Shown here: positions 1 to 9,172 of the stretch, in pieces
How the letters are laid out: each line of letters begins with the position of its first letter
Numbering within the stretch: the first letter of the stretch is position 1
Assembly: GCF_004378855.1 (NCBI RefSeq)
Contig: NZ_RYYL01000003.1
Coordinates: forward strand, 151,792-215,791
Direction: 5' to 3'
From: Campylobacter sp. US33a
Lineage (GTDB): Bacteria > Campylobacterota > Campylobacteria > Campylobacterales > Campylobacteraceae
DNA length: 64,000 nucleotides
The notes under the pieces: generated by a model
The model's input: only the letters and a program-made list of their open reading frames with translations
The model's database searches: none
Told to the model about the DNA's origin: nothing
Made by a program: the position numbers and the translations under genes

Positions 1-225
1 AATTTCACTACTAACATATTCTAAACTTAATCTATTTTGCGGATCGTGAATAGGAAAAATAGATTTAAAAACTTTTTCTATTCCGCTTTCGCTATTTGTA
101 TCATCAAGATTTAAAAAATAATCAAAACTCTTTTTTTGTAATTGTAAAAGATTTGGAATATCTAACTGCTTTGAAACATTTGAGAAGTCAACTCTTAAAC
201 GATTGCCTAATTGGTTATTTAACAT
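1..225 (-). CDS. rpoB: RNA polymerase beta subunit, N-terminal part (cut by window edge)
   Basis: The first 75 codons of the beta subunit, which forms the catalytic core of RNA polymerase with beta-prime. The reading frame starts at the ATG at 225 with a GAGGT ribosome binding site and reads [16 protein letters not shown], then [13 protein letters not shown], the conserved beta-subunit N-terminus. The frame is open to base 1, so the gene continues outside the window. It follows rplL in the classical rplKAJL-rpoB order. A hairpin with a T-run lies between rplL and this start and probably limits read-through. Confidence 0.95.
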   Translation of the reverse strand, partial: MLNNQLGNRLRVDFSNVSKQLDIPNLLQLQKKSFDYFLNLDDTNSESGIEKVFKSIFPIHDPQNRLSLEYVSSEI

Positions 226-280
226 TTGTATACCTCGTGTTGGTAAAAATTTAAAGGAAAGCAATCTATAAAAATATAGA

Positions 281-315
281 TTAAAAAAATACTGAGAGCG
301 TTCTAAACCGCTCTC
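281..315 (-). terminator. rplL-rpoB intergenic attenuator hairpin
   Basis: GAGAGCG (294-300) and CGCTCTC (309-315) form a 7-bp stem with an 8-base loop. Read on the minus strand the stem is followed by AGT and a run of T (281-290), as in an intrinsic terminator. It lies directly after the rplL stop and before rpoB. In other bacteria a partial terminator here makes ribosomal protein output exceed RNA polymerase output; the same role is inferred. Confidence 0.7.
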
Positions 316-329
316 GATAAAACTAAAAA

Positions 330-707
330 TTACTTAAGTTCAACTTTAGCGCCAGCTTCTTCAAGTTGTTTTTTAGCTTCTTCAGCATCAGCTTTAGCTA
401 CACCTTCTTTTAAAGTTGAAGGAGTTTGTTCTACTGCATCTTTTGCTTCTTTAAGACCTAAGCCAGTTAAAGCACGAACAATTTTAATTACTTCAATTTT
501 CTTAGCACCACCATCAGTTAAAATGATATCAAATTCTGTTTTTTCTTCAGCAGCAGCTGCAGCTCCACCTGCAACAGCTCCACCTGCAACCATAACAGGA
601 GCAGCAGAAACGCCAAATTTTTCTTCAAATTCTTTTACAAGCTCAGAAAGCTCAAGAACACTTAAATTTGAAATAAATTCTAATACATCTTCTTTAGAAA
701 TTGCCAT
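330..707 (-). CDS. rplL: 50S ribosomal protein L7/L12
   Basis: Forms the dimers of the ribosomal stalk that recruit and stimulate translation GTPases. The 125-residue length is normal. The N-terminal dimerisation helices (about 1-35) are followed by an Ala/Gly-rich hinge (about 38-55) and the C-terminal domain with the conserved [20 protein letters not shown] segment (about 71-90). It lies 21 bases downstream of rplJ, whose product anchors it on the ribosome, and both are probably expressed from one transcript. The start at 707 has AAGGATAAAA upstream. Confidence 0.98.
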   Translation of the reverse strand: MAISKEDVLEFISNLSVLELSELVKEFEEKFGVSAAPVMVAGGAVAGGAAAAAEEKTEFDIILTDGGAKKIEVIKIVRALTGLGLKEAKDAVEQTPSTLKEGVAKADAEEAKKQLEEAGAKVELK

Positions 708-728
708 TTTTTATCCTTTTATTAATAT

Positions 729-1208
729 TTATTCAGATTCTTTTTTATTTTTAAGCGCATTTAAACCTATTGTGAAATTGGTAATCGGCGCATTCCAAAC
801 TTGCAAAAGCATAGCAAGCAACTCATTGCGTGAAGGCATTTTAGCCAGAGCCTTAACCTTAGCCACATCCGCAACTTCACCATCAACAAAAGCAGTTTTA
901 ATTTGAAATAATTCATTATTTTCTTCAAATTTAGCAGCTACTTTTGAAACACTAAGTTGATCTTCGCCCCAAAGATAAATATTAGTATCCTTAAGAACCA
1001 AACCTGTTTTACCGGAATTATTCAGAGCAATGTTAGCCAAAGTGTTTTTAATAATTTGAACTTTTACATTGTTTTCTCTTGCATTATTTCTAAGTTCTTC
1101 TAGTTTTTTAGTAGTTAGGCCTTTATAGTTGCATACCACGATAGCTTCACTAGCTTTAAAACTCTCTTCAAGCTTAGCAATAATTTCAACTTTTTCGCTT
1201 CTAGTCAC
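729..1208 (-). CDS. rplJ: 50S ribosomal protein L10
   Basis: Stalk base protein that binds 23S rRNA and carries the L7/L12 dimers; in other bacteria the L10-L12 complex represses its own mRNA. The 159-residue protein shows the family N-terminus ([16 protein letters not shown]) and the [11 protein letters not shown] segment near residues 52-62. The start is a GTG at 1208 preceded by AAAGGAGAAAAT. A long structured leader (1209-1355) separates it from rplA, consistent with autogenous control. Confidence 0.97.
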   Translation of the reverse strand: MTRSEKVEIIAKLEESFKASEAIVVCNYKGLTTKKLEELRNNARENNVKVQIIKNTLANIALNNSGKTGLVLKDTNIYLWGEDQLSVSKVAAKFEENNELFQIKTAFVDGEVADVAKVKALAKMPSRNELLAMLLQVWNAPITNFTIGLNALKNKKESE

Positions 1209-1355
1209 ATTTTCTCCTTTCCGATTGAGATTTCAAGTAGAGTGGAAAAATCCAATTAAGCAAACACCTCGACTATCTTCAATCTAAAATAAACATCTAA
1301 AAAACAATTTTTTCACATGTTTATTTTAAAGAGTTGAAAGCAACTCTTTAAATTT
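1209..1355 (-). promoter_or_regulatory. rplJ mRNA leader (L10-leader-like structured region)
   Basis: This 147-base gap between rplA and rplJ holds two strong inverted repeats: AAAATAAACAT (1286-1296) against ATGTTTATTTT (1317-1327), 11 perfect pairs, and AAAGAGTTG (1328-1336) against CAACTCTTT (1341-1349), 9 perfect pairs with a 4-base loop. In many bacteria this position carries the binding site for the L10-L12 complex. The structures are seen directly; the ligand is inferred from position. Confidence 0.6.
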
Positions 1356-2057
1356 TTATTTCATATCAAGCAATTCTTGAGTTTCAAGTTTTACAGAAGG
1401 GCTCATTGTTAAAGACAAAGCCGCATTTTTAATATATCTACCCTTTGCAGCAGCAGGTTTATGCTTATTAATAGCTTTTATAAATGTAGAAATATTATCC
1501 AAAAGTTGTTCTTTAGAAAAACTTACCTTTCCAAGACCTGCGTGGATATTTCCTTGTTTATCTACACGGAAATTTACCTGACCACTTTTTGCGTTATTGA
1601 CAGCTTGAGCTACATCCATAGTTACTGTACCTGTTTTTGGATTTGGCATTAAACCTTTTGGTCCTAATATACGACCAACTTTACCTACTAAGCCCATTAA
1701 ATTTGGTGTTGCAATCAAAACATCAAAATTCATATTTCCTTTTTGAATTTCTTCCACCAAATCATCACTTCCAACTATATCTGCACCAGCATTCTTAGCT
1801 TCATCAGCTTTTGCATCTTTAGCAATTACCGCAACACGAACTTTTTTTCCTGTACCAGCAGGCAAAACAACAGAACCCCTAACCATTTGATCAGCGTGTC
1901 TTGGATCAACATTAAGTTTTAATGCAATTTCAACTGTCTCATCAAATTTAGCAGAAGCCAAAGTCTTAACAGTCTCAACAGCTTCATTTAAAGCATACTC
2001 TTTACTTGAGTCAATTTTTTGTGATAATTCTTTCAATCTTTTTGTAATTTTAGACAT
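1356..2057 (-). CDS. rplA: 50S ribosomal protein L1
   Basis: Large-subunit protein of the L1 stalk, which contacts deacylated tRNA leaving the E site; in many bacteria it also represses translation of the rplK-rplA mRNA. Length 233 residues is normal. Diagnostic segments include [19 protein letters not shown] (about 48-66), [20 protein letters not shown] (about 125-144) and [18 protein letters not shown]. It is 57 bases downstream of rplK. The start has GGAGAAAGAA upstream. Confidence 0.98.
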   Translation of the reverse strand: MSKITKRLKELSQKIDSSKEYALNEAVETVKTLASAKFDETVEIALKLNVDPRHADQMVRGSVVLPAGTGKKVRVAVIAKDAKADEAKNAGADIVGSDDLVEEIQKGNMNFDVLIATPNLMGLVGKVGRILGPKGLMPNPKTGTVTMDVAQAVNNAKSGQVNFRVDKQGNIHAGLGKVSFSKEQLLDNISTFIKAINKHKPAAAKGRYIKNAALSLTMSPSVKLETQELLDMK

Positions 2058-2114
2058 TTCTTTCTCCGCATTTTAAAGTGCTTCCGCCTTTTTAAAGCTC
2101 GGCGGTATAAGAGC

Positions 2115-2540
2115 TTAATCTACAATTTCAACACCCATAGAACGAGCTGATCCTGCAATAATTTTAGCAGCTTGATCTTTGTCTTTAGTATTCAAATCTG
2201 CAAGTTTTTTATCAACAATCTCCATAACTTGAGCACGAGTTAATTTACCCACTTTATTTTTTAATGGATTATCTGTGCCTTTAGTAATACCTGCTGCCTT
2301 TTTTATTAAGTCTGTAGCAGGAGGTTGTTTTGTAATAAAGGTAAAGCTTTTATCAGCATAAACCGTAATTACAACAGGAATATTAAAACCCGCCATATCT
2401 TTAGTTCTTTCATTGAAAGCTTTACAGAATTCCATAATATTAACACCTTGCTGACCCAAAGCTGGTCCAACAGGAGGTGATGGATTTGCTTTAGTAGCTG
2501 CAATTTGCAACTTAATTTCACCTACGACTTTTTTAGCCAT
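2115..2540 (-). CDS. rplK: 50S ribosomal protein L11
   Basis: Binds the GTPase-associated region of 23S rRNA and is needed for factor-dependent GTP hydrolysis and for RelA/SpoT-type signalling in other species. The 141-residue sequence carries the N-terminal signature [20 protein letters not shown] (9-28), followed by [15 protein letters not shown], and the C-terminal rRNA-binding domain ending [10 protein letters not shown]. It lies 25 bases after nusG and is probably cotranscribed with rplA. Confidence 0.98.
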   Translation of the reverse strand: MAKKVVGEIKLQIAATKANPSPPVGPALGQQGVNIMEFCKAFNERTKDMAGFNIPVVITVYADKSFTFITKQPPATDLIKKAAGITKGTDNPLKNKVGKLTRAQVMEIVDKKLADLNTKDKDQAAKIIAGSARSMGVEIVD

Positions 2541-2565
2541 AATATTTTCCTCTCTTTAAATATAA

Positions 2566-3099
2566 TTAAACTATTTTTTCTACTTGAGAATACAAAATTT
2601 CAACAGGAGTTGAACGACCGAAAATAGATACATTAAGTTTCAATAAACCACGCACCATATCATATTCTTCAACAATACCTGTAAAATTAGCAAAAGGCCC
2701 TTCAATAATACGAACATTTTCACCCTCATCAAAAGATATTTTAGGTTTAGGTGCTGCTTTATTTTGAGCTTTTTCTAAAATAAGATCTATATCTTTATCT
2801 GTTAATGGAGTTGGTTTTTTTGCTTCACCAATAAAACGACCAACTTTAGGCAAAGACTGAATTTTATGCCAAAGCTCTGTATTTAAATCTAAATTTGCAA
2901 AAACATATCCCGAATAAAGACTTCTTTCGCTAATTTTTTCTTTCCCATTTTTAAATTCAATAATATCTTCTGTTGGCACAACAATTTCTTTTAGCTGATC
3001 TTCGATACCATTATCTTTTACTAAATTCTCAATAGCTCTTTTAACTGCCATTTCACTACCGGCATAGGTTTGAATAGCATACCATTTATGATTAGCCAT
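2566..3099 (-). CDS. nusG: Transcription termination/antitermination factor NusG
   Basis: Binds RNA polymerase through its N-terminal domain and links it to Rho or the ribosome through its C-terminal KOW domain. The N-terminus reads KWYAIQTYAGSE, the conserved NGN start, and the segment GYVFANLDL is typical. The KOW domain (about 122-177) contains GENVRIIEGPFANFTGIVEE. Length 177 is standard. It follows secE by 15 bases, as in most bacteria. Confidence 0.98.
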   Translation of the reverse strand: MANHKWYAIQTYAGSEMAVKRAIENLVKDNGIEDQLKEIVVPTEDIIEFKNGKEKISERSLYSGYVFANLDLNTELWHKIQSLPKVGRFIGEAKKPTPLTDKDIDLILEKAQNKAAPKPKISFDEGENVRIIEGPFANFTGIVEEYDMVRGLLKLNVSIFGRSTPVEILYSQVEKIV

Positions 3100-3114
3100 T
3101 AATACTTCCTTGCC

Positions 3115-3294
3115 TCAAAAAATTTGTGATAGCGCAAAGGACATGATCCAATCCACTAATGCCAAAAATAAAGAAATTACAGTTACAACTATGAATACTG
3201 TAATATAAGCATTTCTTACCTGCTCTTTTAAAGGAAAAATAACCTTACCAAGCTCTAACTTTGACAATTTAAAATAACTTACTAATTTTTCCAT
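3115..3294 (-). CDS. secE: Preprotein translocase subunit SecE
   Basis: A 59-residue single-span member of the SecYEG channel. Translation from the ATG at 3294 gives MEKLVSYFKLSKLELGKVIF, then PLKEQVRNAYITVF and a hydrophobic helix (about 33-50) ending in ALSQIF. The amphipathic cytoplasmic helix plus one membrane span matches the minimal SecE of most bacteria. It lies between tRNA-Trp and nusG, the usual secE-nusG pairing. Confidence 0.95.
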   Translation of the reverse strand: MEKLVSYFKLSKLELGKVIFPLKEQVRNAYITVFIVVTVISLFLALVDWIMSFALSQIF

Positions 3295-3311
3295 ACTTAA
3301 ACCTTAATCTA

Positions 3312-3386
3312 TGGCAGGGCAAGAGGGATTCGAACCCCCAACCATCGGATTTGGAATCCGGCGCTCTACCGTTGGAGCTATTGCCC
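3312..3386 (-). tRNA. trnW: tRNA-Trp (anticodon CCA)
   Basis: A 75-base cloverleaf with encoded CCA. The acceptor GGGCAAT faces TTGCCCT, the TPC arm carries GTTCGAATC, and the anticodon loop is TTCCAAA with CCA in the centre. The first anticodon-stem pair is a C-A mismatch. It lies between rpmG and secE. Confidence 0.95.
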
Positions 3387-3395
3387 TAAGGGCTT

Positions 3396-3554
3396 CTAAC
3401 TCTTTAACTTAACTTCTTTATGAAGTGTGTGTTTTTTTAATCTTGGGCAATATTTTTTTAACTCTAATTTTTCAGTTGTATTTTTACTATTTTTATAAGT
3501 GCTATAATTAATATCACCACATTCTTCACATTTTAAACCAACTTTAATTCTCAT
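3396..3554 (-). CDS. rpmG: 50S ribosomal protein L33
   Basis: A 52-residue ribosomal protein. The frame from the ATG at 3554 reads [20 protein letters not shown], then a central [20 protein letters not shown], the conserved L33 C-terminal half. The CxxC near residues 9-12 shows a partly retained zinc ribbon; the C-terminal half keeps only one cysteine. Order tuf-rpmG-trnW-secE is common in bacteria. Confidence 0.95.
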
Positions 3555-3573
3555 TTTATATTTTCCTTAAAAT

Positions 3574-3600
3574 AAAGCCAAGCTTTTTAAGCTTGACTTT
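3574..3600 (-). terminator. Hairpin after tuf
   Basis: AAAGCCAAGCTT (3574-3585) pairs with AAGCTTGACTTT (3589-3600), one mismatch in 12, with a 3-base loop. It starts 5 bases past the tuf stop. Only a short T-rich tail (ATTTTAAGG on the minus strand) follows, so it may be a weak terminator or an RNA processing or stability site rather than a full stop before rpmG. Confidence 0.5.
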
Positions 3601-3605
3601 GTAAA

Positions 3606-4805
3606 TTATTTTATAATTTTAGATACGACACCAGAACCAACAGTTCTACCACCTTCACGGATAGCAAAACGAGTACCTTCTTCAAGCGCTACTGGAGCTA
3701 TAAGACTAACTGTGATTCTTACATTTTCGCCTGGCATAACCATTTCCACTCCATCAGCTAATTTAATTGAACCAGTAACATCAGTTGTTCTTACATAGAA
3801 TTGTGGTCTATAATTATTAAAGAATGGAGTATGTCTACCACCTTCATCTTTGTTTAGAATATAAACTTCCGCTTCAAAGTCAGTATGTGGAGTGATTGAC
3901 TTAGGTTTAGCAAGAACCATACCACGAATAACATCTTCTTTTTTAGTACCACGAAGAAGAACACCAACATTATCGCCAGCCTCACCTTGATCCATTTCTT
4001 TTCTAAACATTTCAACGCCAGTTACAGTAGTAGTTTGAGTATCTCTAATACCTACGATTTCAATTGTATCACCTACTTTAACTACACCTTTTTCTATTCT
4101 ACCTGTAACAACCGTTCCACGACCTGAAATTGAGAAAACATCTTCAATTGGCATTAAGAAATCTTTATCAGTGTCACGAGTTGGAGTTGGTATATAGCTA
4201 TCAACTGCAGCCATAAGATCCATAATTTTAGCTGACCATTCACCATCTTGTCCAGCTTTTGCTTCTTCAAGAGCTTTCAATGCAGAACCAGAAATAATTG
4301 GAGTGTCATCTCCTGGGAAATCATAAGAACTTAACAATTCTCTAATTTCCATTTCAACTAATTCTAATAACTCAGCATCATCAACCATATCCGCTTTATT
4401 CATAAAAACAACGATATAAGGAACACCTACTTGACGAGAAAGAAGAATGTGCTCTCTAGTTTGTGGCATTGGGCCATCGGCAGCAGAAACAACAAGAATA
4501 GCACCATCCATTTGAGCAGCACCAGTAATCATATTTTTAACATAGTCTGCGTGTCCTGGACAATCTACGTGTGCATAGTGACGATTATCTGTTTCATATT
4601 CGATATGTGAAGTAGCAATAGTAATACCACGCTCTTTTTCCTCAGGAGCATTATCGATATTATCATAATCTTTTAGCTCAGCCAAACCTTTTCTAGAAAG
4701 AACAGCAGAGATAGCAGCTGTTAAAGTAGTTTTACCATGATCAACGTGACCGATGGTACCAATATTTACGTGAGGCTTATTTCTTGAAAATTTTTCTTTA
4801 GCCAT
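3606..4805 (-). CDS. tuf: Elongation factor Tu
   Basis: GTPase that delivers aminoacyl-tRNA to the ribosomal A site. The 399-residue sequence shows the G1 motif GHVDHGKT (about 19-26), the switch region [16 protein letters not shown]3 DCPGH, G4 NKAD and the C-terminal beta-barrel domains ending in [10 protein letters not shown]. It is the only tuf in the window. Campylobacter normally carries one copy. It lies downstream of four tRNA genes, the same arrangement as tufB in enterobacteria. Confidence 0.99.
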   Translation of the reverse strand: MAKEKFSRNKPHVNIGTIGHVDHGKTTLTAAISAVLSRKGLAELKDYDNIDNAPEEKERGITIATSHIEYETDNRHYAHVDCPGHADYVKNMITGAAQMDGAILVVSAADGPMPQTREHILLSRQVGVPYIVVFMNKADMVDDAELLELVEMEIRELLSSYDFPGDDTPIISGSALKALEEAKAGQDGEWSAKIMDLMAAVDSYIPTPTRDTDKDFLMPIEDVFSISGRGTVVTGRIEKGVVKVGDTIEIVGIRDTQTTTVTGVEMFRKEMDQGEAGDNVGVLLRGTKKEDVIRGMVLAKPKSITPHTDFEAEVYILNKDEGGRHTPFFNNYRPQFYVRTTDVTGSIKLADGVEMVMPGENVRITVSLIAPVALEEGTRFAIREGGRTVGSGVVSKIIK

Positions 4806-4880
4806 CTTAAATTTCCTCCATTATTTAATGATGAATTAATTACAAAAAACAAATCTATATTTATAATTTTTTAGAATCAA

Positions 4881-4955
<75 letters not shown>

Positions 4956-5058
4956 GCTCAGAAAAATATACAAATATAGACAACAAAAACCTAGAATCTC
5001 GGAAAATAAAAACTGTAAGTCAATAAATAAATACAGCTCCCAGTTTCCTTAATTATAA

Positions 5059-5135
5059 TGGAGCGGGAAACGGGACTCGAACCCGCGACCCTCAGCTTGG
5101 AAGGCTGATGCTCTAGCCAACTGAGCTACTCCCGC
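5059..5135 (-). tRNA. trnG: tRNA-Gly (anticodon UCC)
   Basis: A 77-base cloverleaf with encoded CCA. Acceptor GCGGGAG pairs with TTCCCGC, the anticodon loop CTTCCAA lies in a TCAGC/GCTGA stem, and the TPC loop is GTTCGAGTC. Second tRNA upstream of tuf. Confidence 0.96.
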
Positions 5136-5141
5136 AAAGCA

Positions 5142-5227
<86 letters not shown>

Positions 5228-5267
5228 TTGAAAAATGTGCTTTTATTCTGGTCAAACACTGCTAAAA

Positions 5268-5343
5268 TGGAGCTGGTTAAGGGACTTGAACCCCCGACCT
5301 GCTGCTTACAAGGCAGCTGCTCTACCAACTGAGCTAAACCAGC
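5268..5343 (-). tRNA. trnT: tRNA-Thr (anticodon UGU)
   Basis: A 76-base cloverleaf with encoded CCA. Acceptor GCTGGTT pairs with AACCAGC, the anticodon loop CTTGTAA lies in a GCTGC/GCAGC stem, and the TPC arm carries GTTCAAGTC. It is the first transcribed tRNA of the Thr-Tyr-Gly-Thr-tuf series. Confidence 0.96.
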
Positions 5344-5468
5344 AAACTTTTAAAAATAAATTGGGATTGTATCTGAAATTTTATATTTTGTCAAGGCTTT
5401 TTTGACATTTTAATCAATTAATTTTAATTTTATTGTTTTTTGCTATAAATATTTATTGAAGTTTATTA

Positions 5469-5474
5469 TATAAT
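5469..5474 (+). promoter_or_regulatory. Probable -10 element of yaaA
   Basis: TATAAT, 35 bases before the yaaA start, in a region with no other gene. Campylobacter sigma-70 promoters depend mainly on the -10 box, so this is the likely promoter. No convincing -35 is seen. Confidence 0.5.
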
Positions 5475-5509
5475 CACACAAACATAAATCATCAAATAAG
5501 GTAATAGTA

Positions 5510-6250
5510 ATGAAAATTCTTTTTTCTCCTAGTGAAAGCAAAAACGAAACTTCTAATTTTTCTCCCATTGATGAAAATTCTTTTATTTTTCCCGAACTAT
5601 TTAAAAAAAGACTTGAAGTAATTAAGCACTTTAATACTTATATATCTTTTGCAAGCCAGCAAGAACTTATAAATTTATTTGGCATTAAAAAAGAAAATGA
5701 AATTATAAAACTCAAACAAAATCTTTTAACCTTGTCTACTGCACAAGCTATTGAAAGATATAGTGGGGTTTCTTATGAATACTTAGACTACAGTACTTTA
5801 AATTTGGAAGCAAAAAATTATATTTTGCAAAATGTTATAATATTTTCTAATTTATTTGGTCCTATTTTAGCGGCTAATCTTATACCTTTTTATAAATTTA
5901 AACAAGGTGCCAAAATTGCAAATTTTAATATAGAGCAGTTCTACAATACCTATTTTTCTACTGCTTTAGATGAATTTCTCAAAGATGAAGAATTGTTAGA
6001 TCTTAGAGCGGGTTTTTATGAAAAATTTTACACTCCAAAACGCAAATTTAGCAGCTATAAATTTATAAAAAATGGCAAAATTGTCAGTCATTTTGCAAAA
6101 GCTTATAGAGGAATTTTGCTTAAAATTTTAGCACAAAATCAAATTCAAAATAACAAAGAATTATTAGAGTGCTTACCGCAAACTTTAAAAGTAAAAGAAG
6201 TGCAAATTAAGGGCTTTAAAGAAGAGATAATTCTCGAAATAATTTCTTAG
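5510..6250 (+). CDS. yaaA: YaaA/UPF0246 family peroxide-stress protein
   Basis: A 246-residue cytosolic protein with the family start MKILFSPSESKN and the internal NLFGPILAANLIPFYKFK segment followed by LDLRAGFYEKFY. In E. coli YaaA lowers free iron during peroxide stress and binds DNA; the biochemical activity in Campylobacter is not known to me. The family normally runs about 250 residues, so the gene looks complete. The start has AAGGTAATAGTA upstream. It is monocistronic or at most joined with the following small membrane protein, 83 bases on. Confidence 0.85.
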   Translation: MKILFSPSESKNETSNFSPIDENSFIFPELFKKRLEVIKHFNTYISFASQQELINLFGIKKENEIIKLKQNLLTLSTAQAIERYSGVSYEYLDYSTLNLEAKNYILQNVIIFSNLFGPILAANLIPFYKFKQGAKIANFNIEQFYNTYFSTALDEFLKDEELLDLRAGFYEKFYTPKRKFSSYKFIKNGKIVSHFAKAYRGILLKILAQNQIQNNKELLECLPQTLKVKEVQIKGFKEEIILEIIS

Positions 6251-6333
6251 TTTTAATAAACTTATAAGCGTAATAATGTAAAATATTTTCTTATTTTTAC
6301 CAAAGAAATAATAAGTATTTAGGAGTTAAAATA

Positions 6334-6555
6334 ATGGAATTTATGTATTGGACTATGATTATCATTTTTTTATTAATAGTCTTTTTAATCACAAATCGTT
6401 ACGAAAAAAAGCTTCAGATTTTTTCCAAAAATATAGAAATTCTCAAAAATGAGGTTCAAGAACTAAAAAATACTGTTGAAAAAAATCGTATGCTTATAGA
6501 AAAAAATCGCTCTAATATCGAAGTAATCTCTCAACAGCAAGATAAAATTTCATAA
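6334..6555 (+). CDS. Small membrane-anchored coiled-coil protein
   Basis: A 73-residue protein with one N-terminal membrane span (about 5-21) followed by a charged coiled coil (about 22-70) containing two EKNR units (MLIEKNR, VEKNR). The architecture suggests an inner-membrane protein with a cytoplasmic rod, of unknown function; it would correspond to the short membrane protein beside Cj0990/Cj0991c. AGGAG lies upstream of the ATG. Its 3' end overlaps the convergent Fe-S oxidoreductase gene by six bases. Confidence 0.7.
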   Translation: MEFMYWTMIIIFLLIVFLITNRYEKKLQIFSKNIEILKNEVQELKNTVEKNRMLIEKNRSNIEVISQQQDKIS

Positions 6556-7815
6556 ATTAGCTGCAATTAATTCCAAGGGATTTTTAAAAACCACTTTGCT
6601 ATTATTTTGTTCCAAAGCATTAGAAATTTGCATTCTGCAAGCCGAACACTCCGCACTTACCACACAAGCTTGACTTTCATCTATCATCCTAGCCTTTTGC
6701 ATCCCTACACCCAAGGCTCTATCGTAATAATCTGTTTGCATACTCACGCCACCAAAGCCACAACAAGCATTAGAATCACTCATTTCAACAAAACGATAAT
6801 TTGCCTTTAAAAGCTCTCTAGGCTCTTTGAAAACACCTTGCATTTTTTTTGCATGGCATGGATCATGATAAGTTACGCTTATATTTAAATTCTTTTTATT
6901 TTTTAATATTTCTTGTAATGGAGTGAATTTATAAAAATACTCACTTGCCATATAAATTTTAGAAGAAACCACCTTAGCACGTTTTGCCCATTCTAGCTCA
7001 TTTTGCATATGGAAAAAATGTTCATAATCAACTTTAATCATAGCTGAACATGTTGCTTCAGGAATGATGATGACCTCTAAATTTTCTAGCTTTTTTTCAA
7101 AATATTCTATATTTTTTTTAGCCAAAATTTCAACACTTTTAAAATCTCCGGTAAAGTATTGTGGTGCACCGCAGCAAACTTGATCTTTCATTAAATCTAT
7201 ATTAATTTTTAACTCTTTAGCAATTTTAAGTACCGAATTTGCAGTGTCTATATAAAAATAATTCGCCAAGCAACCCACAAAAAATCCTATGGTTTTTTCT
7301 CCGCCATTATCAATAAAGCTAGGGTTTGAATTTAAAAAGCTTTTTTTATTAAAACTTGTTAGCAATCTTCCTTTTTTTATAAAAGGCATAGAAAATTTAG
7401 CTCTCATACCTACATTTTGATCTTTTGCTTGAATTTTAAACGCACAACTTTGAAACACATAACCAAATTTCGCAACAACATCTAAAATTTTGCGTCTTCT
7501 TAAAAAGAAAAATATAAGTTTCTTATACCACGCTATGCCAAATTCTTTAGCAATATCATGACGCACTTTTTCTATAGCACTATCAACTTTTAAATGACTA
7601 GGACAAACCTCAACACAATTTGTGCATAAAAAACAAGACTCAAATATTTTTTTTAAATTTTTATCTAGCCTCAACTCTTTTCTCTCATAAGCTCCCAAAA
7701 GATCCAAAAAACCTCTAGGACTAGTTATTTCATCTGCACTAACATTATGAATCGTGCAACTTGGAATACACTTCCCGCATTTTACACAAGCATCACTAAT
7801 TTCACTAAATTTCAT
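6550..7815 (-). CDS. Fe-S oxidoreductase with two CCG domains (GlpC/LutA-like)
   Basis: A 421-residue cytosolic or membrane-peripheral redox protein. Two [4Fe-4S] ferredoxin motifs are visible, CxxCxxCxxxC at residues 10-20 (CVKCGKC) and 61-71 (CFLCTNC). Two cysteine-rich CCG domains follow (CCGAPQYF and CCGFGGVS) that typically bind a further cluster or heterodisulfide-type substrate. GlpC, LutA and glycolate oxidase GlcF share this layout. No partner dehydrogenase is adjacent, so the substrate is open. It lies one base from hemN and is probably cotranscribed with it. Confidence 0.85.
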   Translation of the reverse strand: MKFSEISDACVKCGKCIPSCTIHNVSADEITSPRGFLDLLGAYERKELRLDKNLKKIFESCFLCTNCVEVCPSHLKVDSAIEKVRHDIAKEFGIAWYKKLIFFFLRRRKILDVVAKFGYVFQSCAFKIQAKDQNVGMRAKFSMPFIKKGRLLTSFNKKSFLNSNPSFIDNGGEKTIGFFVGCLANYFYIDTANSVLKIAKELKINIDLMKDQVCCGAPQYFTGDFKSVEILAKKNIEYFEKKLENLEVIIIPEATCSAMIKVDYEHFFHMQNELEWAKRAKVVSSKIYMASEYFYKFTPLQEILKNKKNLNISVTYHDPCHAKKMQGVFKEPRELLKANYRFVEMSDSNACCGFGGVSMQTDYYDRALGVGMQKARMIDESQACVVSAECSACRMQISNALEQNNSKVVFKNPLELIAANL

Positions 7816-7816
7816 C

Positions 7817-9172
7817 TCACACCGTTTTAGAAAATACTTTTTTATCTTCGCTAATATTTTTCATATAAGCATCAAAGCACATTGCTATATTTCTAATAAG
7901 CAAAGCACCTGTTTCATTAACTCTGATATAATTTTCGTCTAAATCAATAAAGCTCTTATAGTCTTCTAAGCTTTTTAATTCTTCCTCAAAATACTCTTTA
8001 AAATCAATTTTGAATTCTTTTTCTATTCTTTTAATATCAAGTCTAAAATTTGCCATCAATTCCATAATCACAGCTTTTCTAAGCTCATCATCATAGCTTA
8101 ATTTAATCCCCCTTTCAAAAGGTAAAATTCCCTTATCAATTGCGGCTTCATAGCTTGGCATATCTTTAAAATTTTGCGCATAATGACTTTGTCCTTCACC
8201 AATACTTGTAAGTCCAACACCAATTAAATCTGCGCCACCTTTAGTAGTATAACCTTGAAAATTTCTATGCAGGGTTCCATTTTCCAAAGCTTTAAAAAGT
8301 TCATCTTCTTCTTTTGCAAAGTGATCCATTCCTATCATTTTATAACCATTCTTAGTTAAAAATGTCTCGCAATACTCTAAAATTTGAAGTTTTATATCAG
8401 GACTTGGTAAAGTATTTTCATCAAATTTTCTCATATTTTTCTTAAGCCAAGGTACATGTGCATAGTTGAAAATCGCTAAACGATCGGGATTGATTAAAAG
8501 CGCTTGTTCTAAAGTTTGTTTAAAAGTTTCCAAGGTTTGAAAAGGTAGACCATAAATTAAGTCCATATTTACGGACTTTATACCTCTATCTCTTACCATA
8601 TTAACCGCATTTTGTGTTACCCCAAAAGGTTGAATTCTATGAATTTCTTTTTGCACTTTTTCGTTAAAATCCTGCACTCCAAAACTAATGCGATTAAAGC
8701 CATTTTTGGTTAAAACATCAGCTTGCTCTTCATTTAAAAATCTAGGATCAATCTCGCAACTAATTTCTGCATCTTTACTAAAATTTGCAAACACTGACTT
8801 AATTTTTAAAATCAAACTTTCTAATTGCTTGGCACTAAAAAAAGTAGGAGTCCCACCACCAAAATGCATTTGCACCACTTCTCTTTTAGTGTCTAAAATA
8901 GTGCTTAAAATGTCAAGCTCTTTAAAAAGATAGTTTAAATACCTTTCTTTGCTTTCTTCTTTAGCAGTATAAATTACATTACAACCACAAAAATAACAAG
9001 CACTCCTACAAAATGGCAAATGAAAATAAAGCGATAAAGCTTTATTTTGTTTTTTTAAAATTTCCACATATTCTTCATATTTAAAATCTTTATTAAATTC
9101 CACTGCAGTAGGATAAGAAGTATAACGCGGTCCTGCCTTAGAATACTTTACAAAAGCTTTATAATCTCTCAT
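7817..9172 (-). CDS. hemN: Oxygen-independent coproporphyrinogen III oxidase
   Basis: Radical SAM enzyme converting coproporphyrinogen III to protoporphyrinogen IX in haem synthesis under low oxygen. The 451-residue length fits HemN rather than the shorter HemW. Residues 50-66 contain YFHLPFCRSACYFCGC, with C55, C59 and C62 binding the cluster and the extra C64 typical of true HemN. GGGTPTF follows. It overlaps the upstream unknown gene by 14 bases, suggesting one transcript with that gene. Three genes on lies hemB, another haem gene. Confidence 0.95.
   Translation of the reverse strand: MRDYKAFVKYSKAGPRYTSYPTAVEFNKDFKYEEYVEILKKQNKALSLYFHLPFCRSACYFCGCNVIYTAKEESKERYLNYLFKELDILSTILDTKREVVQMHFGGGTPTFFSAKQLESLILKIKSVFANFSKDAEISCEIDPRFLNEEQADVLTKNGFNRISFGVQDFNEKVQKEIHRIQPFGVTQNAVNMVRDRGIKSVNMDLIYGLPFQTLETFKQTLEQALLINPDRLAIFNYAHVPWLKKNMRKFDENTLPSPDIKLQILEYCETFLTKNGYKMIGMDHFAKEEDELFKALENGTLHRNFQGYTTKGGADLIGVGLTSIGEGQSHYAQNFKDMPSYEAAIDKGILPFERGIKLSYDDELRKAVIMELMANFRLDIKRIEKEFKIDFKEYFEEELKSLEDYKSFIDLDENYIRVNETGALLIRNIAMCFDAYMKNISEDKKVFSKTV

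Noticed and set aside
523..906. 127-codon frame on the plus strand over rplL/rplJ
   Set aside because: Lies antisense to two certain ribosomal protein genes and has no binding site or recognisable protein.
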